8,447 nt of DNA from an uncultured beta proteobacterium. Its GTDB lineage: Bacteria; Pseudomonadota; Gammaproteobacteria; Burkholderiales; Burkholderiaceae_B. The notes under the pieces are model-generated. The model was not told the DNA's origin. It saw nothing but the letters and a program-made list of their open reading frames with translations, and searched no databases. Each line of letters opens with the position of its first letter. The first letter of the stretch is position 1. Below are positions 1 through 5,663 of this stretch, one piece after another. Position numbers and translations under genes: made by a program. The DNA is taken from positions 1-8,447 of the forward strand of contig CAIYCP010000462.1 of assembly GCA_903924715.1 (NCBI GenBank). The letters are read 5' to 3'.

Positions 1-257
1 AGCGTGCCGATCAACAAAGTGATCAAACTTGTAACAGCTTGCTTGAATAATTTTTGATCATAAAGCGACGCTAAATTAACAATAAGCTTTGTCTGTAAAG
101 AAGCGAGCAGAGCAAGGTCAAGATATGGAACGGGGACCAAGGCGGCTGCGAAACTCCAATTTCTTGCAGAAGCAATTAACTTATTGGCAGCGTCTAATCG
201 ATCCGCACGGGGATCAGCCACCTCAACTGCAACAACGTCAATTGTTTTACCGAACAT
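1..257 (-). CDS. DUF697 (YcjF-like) membrane protein, N-terminal part, cut by left window edge
   Basis: This reading frame stays open from an ATG at 257 to the window edge, giving 85 visible codons; the 3' end is outside. The start is well fixed: a GAGG Shine-Dalgarno (265-268) lies 7 bases upstream, and an in-frame TGA (267-269) rules out a longer protein. After an acidic, basic-spotted N-terminus (residues 1-33) comes a hydrophobic stretch with the pattern expected of DUF697: an Ala-rich segment, a Pro-Val-Pro turn (42-44), Asp47, Gln55, a helix ending in Tyr66, then a second hydrophobic segment (74-85). DUF697 proteins are membrane-associated; some are fused or linked to small GTPases, but their biochemical role is not settled, so no function is proposed. 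It reads in the same direction as the upstream gamma-glutamyltransferase gene but is separated by 254 bases, so it probably has its own promoter. The call rests on pattern recognition. Confidence 0.72.
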   Translation of the reverse strand, partial: MFGKTIDVVAVEVADPRADRLDAANKLIASARNWSFAAALVPVPYLDLALLASLQTKLIVNLASLYDQKLFKQAVTSLITLLIGT

Positions 258-261
258 GGGA

Positions 262-268
262 TTTCCTC
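262..268 (-). promoter_or_regulatory. Ribosome binding site of the DUF697-type gene
   Basis: On the minus strand the bases read GAGGAAA, with GAGG 7 bases before the ATG at 257. This is a near-consensus Shine-Dalgarno. It overlaps an in-frame stop, so it decides the start codon of the edge-truncated gene. Confidence 0.75.
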
Positions 269-280
269 AAAACCAGATGG

Positions 281-310
281 TTAGCAACTGTCACTGGCAG
301 TATGTATACT
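281..310 (+). promoter_or_regulatory. Candidate sigma-70 promoter reading away from the DUF697-type gene
   Basis: On the plus strand, TTAGCA (281-286, four of six matches) and TATACT (305-310, five of six matches) are separated by 18 bases. Transcription would begin near 317 and soon meet the hairpin and T-tract at 333-370. Its -10 box overlaps the -10 of the candidate minus-strand promoter, both lying in the inverted repeat AGTAT-GT-ATACT (299-310). No protein gene follows on this strand, so if active it would make only a very short RNA. Confidence 0.28.
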
Positions 311-330
311 ACATTAATACTTAGGTATAA
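303..330 (-). promoter_or_regulatory. Candidate sigma-70 promoter for the DUF697-type gene
   Basis: On the minus strand, TTTATA (330-325) and TATACA (308-303) are spaced by 16 bases, each matching the consensus at four of six positions. A start near 296 would give a leader of about 40 bases before the ATG at 257, consistent with the good ribosome binding site there. The match is weak and AT-rich sequence yields such pairs by chance; it is listed because an isolated gene needs a promoter somewhere in this gap. Confidence 0.3.
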
Positions 331-332
331 AG

Positions 333-370
333 GGCCAAAGCTTGAAATGCTGATGTTCTTTGGTTTTTTT
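333..370 (+). terminator. Weak intrinsic-terminator-like hairpin, plus strand
   Basis: CCAAAG (335-340) pairs with CTTTGG (358-363) around a 17-base loop, with two possible G-T wobble pairs extending the base, and is followed at once by seven T (364-370). This is the shape of a rho-independent terminator, but the stem is short, half AT and the loop is long. It works only for plus-strand transcripts; on the minus strand no T-run follows. No plus-strand gene is visible upstream. Confidence 0.35.
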
Positions 371-474
371 AATTAAAATCTCACTACTGGCCGGTTAAAC
401 TGGGTACGTTGGGCGTTCGCCGTTTAAGCTGCGCAGAACAGTGCATGTGATGGCATTTGCTCAACTGATGTGGC

Positions 475-486
475 GAGAGCGCTCTC
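475..486. repeat. Perfect 12-base palindrome after the ggt-like gene
   Basis: GAGAGCGCTCTC is a perfect inverted repeat with no spacer, 25 to 36 bases past the gamma-glutamyltransferase stop codon. There is no T-run after it on either strand, so it is not an intrinsic terminator. It could be a binding site, a 3'-end stabilising stem, or chance. Confidence 0.4.
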
Positions 487-511
487 AGCGTGCCCCGTTA
501 AAAATATGCGC

Positions 512-2137
512 TTAAAACCCGACAGCCTGCCCGTCGCGTCGGCTATCACTTGCCGCAACGTAGCCATCTTCATGCAGATCTGACAAGCGCCAAATAAACT
601 GCCCCGAACCAAAATCCATATACGGGTCGTCAATCGCCTTAATTTGATGCCCCAAGCCCTTAAGCCCCGCGATTGTTTCAGCGCGCATGGTTGATTCAAC
701 ATCAAGCGTGAAGTCACGAGTGAGCTTCCAGCGTGGCGCGCAGCACGCTGCCTGCGGCTGCTGGTTGTAATCCAGCATACGCACCACTGTTTGCACATGC
801 GCCTGGGGCTGAATATCCCCGCCCATCACGCCAAAACTCATCACCGGCACCCCATCACGAGTTAAAAAACCAGGAATGATGGTGTGGAACGGGCGCTTGC
901 GCCCTGCCACCACGTTTGGCGAGTTTGGATCCATCGAGAACCCGACGCCGCGGTTTTGCAAACTAACCCCAGTACCCGGCACCACAACGCCCGAACCAAA
1001 ACCCATGTAATTGGATTGGATAAACGAGATCATCATGCCGCTTTCATCGGCAGCGGTCAGATAAATCGTGCCCCCAGAGGCCGGCAAACCATGACCGAAA
1101 TGCGTGGCTTTGTTTGGATCAATCAGCTTGGCGCGCGAGGCAAGATACGCAGGGTCAAGCATTTGTTCAGGCGTGACCTCCATACTCCGCCCATCCGACA
1201 CATAGCGATACAAATCAGCCATCGCCAGCTTCATCGCTTCGATCTGAAGATGCTGGGATTCAACCGAATCGACCTTTAGGCTGGCCAAATCAAAATGCTC
1301 AAGAATCCCAAGCGTCATCAACGCCGCGATACCCTGGCCGTTTGGTGGAATCTCGTGCAAAGTGTAGCCACGATAATTTTTTGATATCGGTGTGACCCAA
1401 TCTGGTTTGTAACTACGCAAATCATCAAGCGTATGAACGCCACCATTCGCCTGAATCCAGGCAATGATTTTTTCGGCTGTTTCGCCTTCGTAAAGGTCTC
1501 GTCCCTTCGTGGCACCGATGCGGCGCAGCGTATCGGCTGCTTCCTTAAAGACGAAACGCTCGCCCACATGGGGAGCCCGACCCTTAGGCATAAAGGTTTG
1601 AGCAAAGCCAGGCTGATCTTTGAGTTCGGGTACCGCAGCCGCCCACTTTTGAGCCACCACAGGCGGCACTGCATAACCACGCTCGGCGATTTCGATGGCA
1701 GGTTCCATCAAATCGGCAAACGGCAATTTTCCGTAGCGCTCATGCAAGGCCGCCCAACCCGCCACAACACCCGGAATCGTGATGGCATCCACCCCACGTT
1801 TAGGCGCCTTGGCCAAGCCCTTTTCGTTCACACCATACTTGTTCTTAAAGTAGTCAACATTCCAGGCAGCAGGCGCATACCCTGAAGAATTTAAACCCTG
1901 TAAATTTTTACCATCCCACACAATGGCAAAGGCATCACCACCCAAGCCACACGACACGGGCTCGACTAACGTGATCGTTGCCGCAGCCGCGATCGCCGCA
2001 TCGACGGCGGAGCCACCTTTAAGAAGCATTCGCAAGCCTGCTTGGGCCGCAAGCGGATGCGACGTCGACACAACATTGCGCGCAAAAACGGGGATACGGA
2101 TAGTTGGGTAAGGGTTCGACCAGTCAAATTGTTTCAT
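512..2137 (-). CDS. Gamma-glutamyltransferase family protein (Ntn-hydrolase, cytoplasmic type)
   Basis: This 541-residue protein is a member of the gamma-glutamyltranspeptidase family, whose precursors cleave themselves before a Thr that then acts as N-terminal nucleophile. Visible hallmarks are the N-terminal block with SHPLAAQAG and GGSAVDAA (about residues 26-47), VEPVSCGLGGD (about 59-69), the self-cleavage site Gly-Gly-Thr with Thr357, and the Gly-Gly-Asp-Ile motif (439-442), which matches the oxyanion-loop GG of the family. Processing would give chains of about 356 and 185 residues, normal for the family. There is no signal peptide: the N-terminus is polar and the family block starts by residue 20, so it is probably cytoplasmic, like YwrD-type enzymes or the oxamate amidohydrolase HpxW, rather than the periplasmic glutathione-degrading Ggt. 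The substrate is therefore open and no gene symbol is given. Its ATG lies 2 bases after the glnB stop and has no clear ribosome binding site, suggesting translational coupling. Cys465-Cys466 stands where I recall Cys-Asp before APRW. Confidence 0.88.
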   Translation of the reverse strand: MKQFDWSNPYPTIRIPVFARNVVSTSHPLAAQAGLRMLLKGGSAVDAAIAAAATITLVEPVSCGLGGDAFAIVWDGKNLQGLNSSGYAPAAWNVDYFKNKYGVNEKGLAKAPKRGVDAITIPGVVAGWAALHERYGKLPFADLMEPAIEIAERGYAVPPVVAQKWAAAVPELKDQPGFAQTFMPKGRAPHVGERFVFKEAADTLRRIGATKGRDLYEGETAEKIIAWIQANGGVHTLDDLRSYKPDWVTPISKNYRGYTLHEIPPNGQGIAALMTLGILEHFDLASLKVDSVESQHLQIEAMKLAMADLYRYVSDGRSMEVTPEQMLDPAYLASRAKLIDPNKATHFGHGLPASGGTIYLTAADESGMMISFIQSNYMGFGSGVVVPGTGVSLQNRGVGFSMDPNSPNVVAGRKRPFHTIIPGFLTRDGVPVMSFGVMGGDIQPQAHVQTVVRMLDYNQQPQAACCAPRWKLTRDFTLDVESTMRAETIAGLKGLGHQIKAIDDPYMDFGSGQFIWRLSDLHEDGYVAASDSRRDGQAVGF

Positions 2138-2139
2138 CG

Positions 2140-2478
2140 TTACAGCGCCGCGTCGCCACTTTCGCTGGTTCGAATGCGGATCGCTTGCTCGACGGGCATC
2201 ACAAAAATCTTGCCGTCACCAATTTTTCCTGTCCGTGCAGCCTTAACAATCGCTTCGATCACATTGTCAACCATTGAATCGGGGATGACCATTTCGATAC
2301 GGATTTTTGGCAAAAAATCGACAACGTACTCGGCACCACGATACAACTCAGTGTGACCTTTTTGACGCCCAAAACCTTTGACCTCGGTGACGGTCAAGCC
2401 GTTCACTCCGACCTCGGCCAAAGCCTCGCGGACTTCATCAAGCTTGAAGGGTTTAATGATTGCGGTGACTTGCTTCAT
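2140..2478 (-). CDS. glnB: Nitrogen regulatory protein PII
   Basis: This 112-residue protein is a full-length PII signal protein, a trimeric cytoplasmic sensor that binds ATP or ADP and 2-oxoglutarate and controls partner proteins through its T-loop. Visible features are the N-terminal MKQVTAIIKPFKLDEV, the T-loop with the uridylylation target Tyr51 (in RGAEY), Gln39, the B-loop TGKIGDGK (83-90) that holds the nucleotide, and C-terminal Arg101 and Arg103. Asp54 is the residue typical of GlnB; GlnK commonly has Asn there, and no amtB ammonium transporter gene is adjacent, so glnB is preferred. It starts 20 bases after the nadE stop, with GGA about 7 to 10 bases before the ATG, and ends 2 bases before the gamma-glutamyltransferase-like gene, so all three are likely on one mRNA. 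PII proteins have been reported to bind and regulate a glutamine-dependent NadE in Azospirillum; the linkage here invites the same idea, as inference. Confidence 0.96.
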   Translation of the reverse strand: MKQVTAIIKPFKLDEVREALAEVGVNGLTVTEVKGFGRQKGHTELYRGAEYVVDFLPKIRIEMVIPDSMVDNVIEAIVKAARTGKIGDGKIFVMPVEQAIRIRTSESGDAAL

Positions 2479-2498
2479 GATGGATCCAGTGCAAAAGA

Positions 2499-4154
2499 TT
2501 AAAGAGATTCACGAAAACCGTTCGATAAAGGATAACGCCAATCACGGCCATAGGCGCGACCTGTAATACGTGGCCCCGGTGGGCTTTGACGACGTTTGTA
2601 CTCGTTGATCCGAATGAGTCGGACAATTTGCTCGACCGCGTCGGGCGCAAATCCCGCCGCGACGAGTTCTGCTGCCGACTGATTTTGCTCAACATAGCGC
2701 TCGATAATACCGTCAATCACATCGTATTCAGGCAAGTTGTCTTGATCCGTTTGATCGGGTCGCAACTCGGCTGAGGGTGGACGGGTAATAATGCGCTCTG
2801 GGATCACTTCAGACTGTGTATTGCGCCAACGAGCCAAACGATAAACCAGTGTTTTTGCCACGTCTTTCAGCACGGCAAAACCACCCGCCATATCACCGTA
2901 TAAAGTGCAATACCCAGTGGATAATTCAGACTTATTACCCGTCGTGAGCACCAGATGGCCCAGCTTGTTTGACAGCGCCATGAGCAACATGCCGCGCAAG
3001 CGAGCTTGAATGTTTTCTTCGGTCGCATCCAAGGCCTTGCCCGCGAACATCGGGGCCAACACCTGATCAAAATTTGCAGCCAACTCGCCGATCGCAATTT
3101 CTTCGTAGCCAACACCCAAACGCTTGACCATATCGCGCGCATCGATCTGGGAAATATCCGCCGTATACCGCGAAGGCATCATCACCGCATGAACGTTGTC
3201 CGCACCCAAGGCATCTACCGCAACCGCCATCACGACCGCCGAGTCAATGCCACCAGACAAGCCCAAGATGACGGTACGAAAACCATTCTTTTTGACGTAG
3301 TCTGCTAGACAGGTGGTCAATGCTTGCCAGACCTGCGCCTCTAAACCCAGCTCAGGTGCGATGGCCGTGGGGGCAATTCCCAAATTGTTAGAAGGACAGG
3401 CCAATAAACGACTATCGCTGAAAGCCTCAACTAAACTTAGCCCATCGGTGTAATCAGGAAGCCTACTCACAAGCGCCCCGCTCGCGTCCATCGCAAAAGA
3501 CGCCCCATCGAAGATCAGTTCGTCTTGTCCACCCACAAGATTGGCATATAACAGCGAGCAACCGGTACGACGCACACAGCGTCGGGCGATTTCGAGGCGT
3601 TGCTCGTATTTACCGATGTTGTAGGGTGAGGCATTCAACACCAATAGGGTATGCGCACCTTGCTGGGCTGCTGCCTCGGGAGCAGATTCGAGCCAGATGT
3701 CCTCACAAATATTGACCCCAAAGCACACCCCATCCACCGTAAAGGTTAAGGCCTGCTCGCCGGCAACAAAGTAGCGTTGTTCGTCAAACACCGCATAATT
3801 TGGCAACTCATGCTTGTAATAAGTGCCAAGCACCCGCCCCTCTAGCAAAACCGAGGCAGCATTGCGAAGGTCACCATTTTGACTGGTTACGTGCCCCACC
3901 ACGACGTGCAACCCACTTAAGCTGGCCAAACTGGCACACAAGTCGTTGAGCACCCGATCACATTGCAAGACAAACGAGGGTCTGAGCAAAAGGTCTTCGG
4001 GGGGATAACCCGTTAAAACGAGTTCAGGCGTTAACAGCACGCGGGCCCCAGCGGCATGGGCAAGGCGCGCGGCTTCGAGCACACGCCGTGAATTACCTGC
4101 CAAGTCACCCACTAAAGCGTTAATTTGTGCAATGCTGACCTTAACGGCAGACAT
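2499..4154 (-). CDS. nadE: Glutamine-dependent NAD+ synthetase
   Basis: This 551-residue two-domain enzyme makes NAD+ from deamido-NAD+ (nicotinic acid adenine dinucleotide), ATP and glutamine, the last step of NAD+ synthesis, in the cytoplasm. The N-terminal nitrilase-type glutaminase domain (about 1-265) shows the triad Glu44 (TPELVLTGYPPEDLL), Lys114 (YYKHELPNY) and Cys150 (NICEDIW). The C-terminal synthetase domain (from about 275) shows the ATP pyrophosphatase P-loop SGGIDS (300-305), then TTGNKSELSTGY and the GDMAGGFAVLKDV stretch characteristic of NadE. Length suits the shorter glutamine-dependent class found in many proteobacteria. The ATG at 4154 gives the standard start (MSAVKVSIAQINALVGDL); only a weak CGGA precedes it. 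It leads the unit nadE-glnB-ggt-like and is divergent from argH across 82 bases. Confidence 0.96.
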   Translation of the reverse strand: MSAVKVSIAQINALVGDLAGNSRRVLEAARLAHAAGARVLLTPELVLTGYPPEDLLLRPSFVLQCDRVLNDLCASLASLSGLHVVVGHVTSQNGDLRNAASVLLEGRVLGTYYKHELPNYAVFDEQRYFVAGEQALTFTVDGVCFGVNICEDIWLESAPEAAAQQGAHTLLVLNASPYNIGKYEQRLEIARRCVRRTGCSLLYANLVGGQDELIFDGASFAMDASGALVSRLPDYTDGLSLVEAFSDSRLLACPSNNLGIAPTAIAPELGLEAQVWQALTTCLADYVKKNGFRTVILGLSGGIDSAVVMAVAVDALGADNVHAVMMPSRYTADISQIDARDMVKRLGVGYEEIAIGELAANFDQVLAPMFAGKALDATEENIQARLRGMLLMALSNKLGHLVLTTGNKSELSTGYCTLYGDMAGGFAVLKDVAKTLVYRLARWRNTQSEVIPERIITRPPSAELRPDQTDQDNLPEYDVIDGIIERYVEQNQSAAELVAAGFAPDAVEQIVRLIRINEYKRRQSPPGPRITGRAYGRDWRYPLSNGFRESL

Positions 4155-4187
4155 GTAGATTCCGGTGATACGAGTTATTGTCTGAAA

Positions 4188-4193
4188 ATTATC
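4188..4193 (-). promoter_or_regulatory. Candidate -10 element of the nadE-glnB-ggt unit
   Basis: On the minus strand GATAAT (4193-4188) matches five of six consensus positions. A start near 4181 would leave a leader of about 27 bases before the nadE ATG. No good -35 box lies 16-18 bases upstream, so this is tentative and may need an activator. Confidence 0.35.
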
Positions 4194-4221
4194 GCACGCC
4201 TGCGAGGTTGGCGCAGCACTC

Positions 4222-4227
4222 TATAAT
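4222..4227 (+). promoter_or_regulatory. Perfect -10 element just before argH (leaderless promoter candidate)
   Basis: TATAAT is an exact consensus -10 hexamer whose last base is 10 bases before the A of the argH ATG at 4237. Transcription normally starts about 7 bases after the hexamer, here 4233-4235, so the mRNA would have a leader of only 0 to 4 bases. No Shine-Dalgarno precedes the ATG, which agrees. The -35 region (about 4199-4204) does not resemble consensus. Confidence 0.5.
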
Positions 4228-4236
4228 CGAACCATC

Positions 4237-5652
4237 ATGAAAAACACCGAAAACCCTAAGCACAATCAGTTTGATAAAAAAGCCGAAGCTTGGTCTGCGC
4301 GCTTCTCTGAGCCCGTTTCAGACTTAGTTAAGCGTTACACCGCCTCGGTTGATTTTGACAAACGCCTGGCCTTGGTTGATATCCAAGGGTCGCTTGCCCA
4401 CGCCACGATGCTCGAAGCCGTTCGGGTCATTTCAGCCCAGGATTTAGCCGATATCGAACGCGGCATGACGCAAATCCGCAGCGAAATCGAAGCCGGAGCC
4501 TTTACCTGGTTGCTTGATCTTGAAGACGTTCATCTCAATATCGAAAAGCGCCTGGTCGAGCTGGTGGGCGATGCCGGAAAGCGCCTGCACACAGGTCGTT
4601 CAAGAAACGATCAGGTCGCCACAGACATTCGCCTCTGGCTACGCGGCGAAATCGATCAACTGGTCGAACTTCTCACAGCCTTGCGGCGGGCCCTTGCAAC
4701 TGTTGCGCTGCACCATTGCGCCACAATCCTGCCTGGTTTCACCCATATGCAGGTCGCGCAACCTGTCACCTTTGGGCATCACCTACTGGCCTACGCAGAA
4801 ATGTTTGGACGCGATGCCGCTCGCCTTGCAGACTGCCGCAAGCGGGTCAATATCTTGCCCCTGGGCGCAGCTGCCTTGGCGGGCACAAGCTATCCGATCG
4901 ACCGTCCACTCGTGGCCAAACTTTTAGCGTTTGACGATGTCTGTCAAAACTCACTTGATGCCGTGTCTGATCGCGATTTTGCCATTGAATTCTGCAGCGC
5001 CTGCGCGCTCATCATGACGCACATCTCGAGACTCTCTGAAGAATTGATTATTTGGATGAGTCCGCGAGTGGGCTTCATTGATTTACCGGATCGCTTTTGT
5101 ACCGGTAGCTCAATCATGCCGCAAAAAAAGAATCCAGATGTGCCTGAACTTGCACGCGGCAAAACCGGGCGCGTCAATGGCAATCTGGTGGGATTGCTGA
5201 CCCTCATGAAGGGGCAGCCACTGGCCTACAACAAAGACAATCAAGAAGACAAAGAAGGTTTGTTTGATACCGCAGATACTGTGCGCGATACATTGATCAT
5301 CTTTGCCGACATGATTGCGGGCATTCAGGTCAAACCCGAAGCCATGCGAGCCGCTGCATTGCAGGGTTTTGCCACTGCCACAGACTTAGCCGACTATCTG
5401 GTCAAACGTGGCGTGGCGTTTCGTGACGCCCACGAAGCGGTAGCCCATGCCGTACGCGAATGTGAGTCAAAGAAGTGCGATCTCGCAGACTTAAGTGCAG
5501 CTGAACTACGGGTGTTTCATGCCGCAATTGGCGATGACGTGCACCAGGTGTTGACACTTGAAGGCTCGGTGGCTGCACGCGATCACGTGGGCGGTACGGC
5601 CCCCGCGCGTGTCAAGCTCGCCGCTGAAGCGATCTTGGCTCAAACAAAATAA
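4237..5652 (+). CDS. argH: Argininosuccinate lyase
   Basis: This 471-residue cytoplasmic enzyme splits argininosuccinate into arginine and fumarate, the last step of arginine synthesis; it works as a homotetramer in the fumarase/aspartase superfamily. Visible signatures are LDLEDVHLNIE and HTGRSRNDQVATD in the N-terminal half, THMQVAQP with His170, a probable catalytic-site residue, and the superfamily signature GSSIMPQKKNPD (290-301), whose Ser lies on the mobile catalytic loop. The C-terminal ATDLADYLVKRG and DAHEAVAHAV blocks are complete, and length is usual. The ATG at 4237 gives about ten extra residues before the conserved KKAEAWSARFSEP block, a normal variation, and no other start fits. 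It is a lone gene, divergent from nadE and convergent with rlmD, probably transcribed from the TATAAT ten bases upstream and possibly translated without a leader. Confidence 0.98.
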   Translation: MKNTENPKHNQFDKKAEAWSARFSEPVSDLVKRYTASVDFDKRLALVDIQGSLAHATMLEAVRVISAQDLADIERGMTQIRSEIEAGAFTWLLDLEDVHLNIEKRLVELVGDAGKRLHTGRSRNDQVATDIRLWLRGEIDQLVELLTALRRALATVALHHCATILPGFTHMQVAQPVTFGHHLLAYAEMFGRDAARLADCRKRVNILPLGAAALAGTSYPIDRPLVAKLLAFDDVCQNSLDAVSDRDFAIEFCSACALIMTHISRLSEELIIWMSPRVGFIDLPDRFCTGSSIMPQKKNPDVPELARGKTGRVNGNLVGLLTLMKGQPLAYNKDNQEDKEGLFDTADTVRDTLIIFADMIAGIQVKPEAMRAAALQGFATATDLADYLVKRGVAFRDAHEAVAHAVRECESKKCDLADLSAAELRVFHAAIGDDVHQVLTLEGSVAARDHVGGTAPARVKLAAEAILAQTK

Positions 5653-5663
5653 CGAGGTCAATA

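Larger units (their letters stand above)
258..511. other. Intergenic region between ggt-like gene and DUF697-type gene
   Basis: These 254 bases hold no convincing protein gene. The only open frames crossing them are out of phase with the flanking genes: the plus frame 89-376 reads antisense through the DUF697 start and through a T-tract, and the minus frame ending at 424 lies mostly inside the gamma-glutamyltransferase gene. The half near the DUF697 gene is AT-rich and contains promoter-like hexamers on both strands and a hairpin followed by seven T. The half near the gamma-glutamyltransferase stop holds a 12-base palindrome. No strong intrinsic terminator for the gamma-glutamyltransferase gene is visible on the minus strand. 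Confidence 0.7.

Noticed and set aside
89..376. Plus-strand 95-codon open frame over the left end
   Set aside because: It lies antisense to a better-supported minus-strand gene with a ribosome binding site, runs through a T-tract at its end, and its translation has no recognisable domain or protein-like pattern.
401..425. GGCG-TT-CGCC inverted repeat as a terminator for the ggt-like gene
   Set aside because: The loop is only two bases and no T-run follows on the minus strand, so it does not fit an intrinsic terminator.
424..798. Minus-strand 124-codon frame overlapping the ggt-like gene
   Set aside because: It is an out-of-phase shadow of the C-terminal coding region of the gamma-glutamyltransferase-like gene, with an implausible Cys/Arg-rich translation.
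4155..4236. Hidden small gene or riboswitch between nadE and argH
   Set aside because: The gap is only 82 bases and is accounted for by two opposed -10 elements; no conserved RNA structure is apparent by eye.
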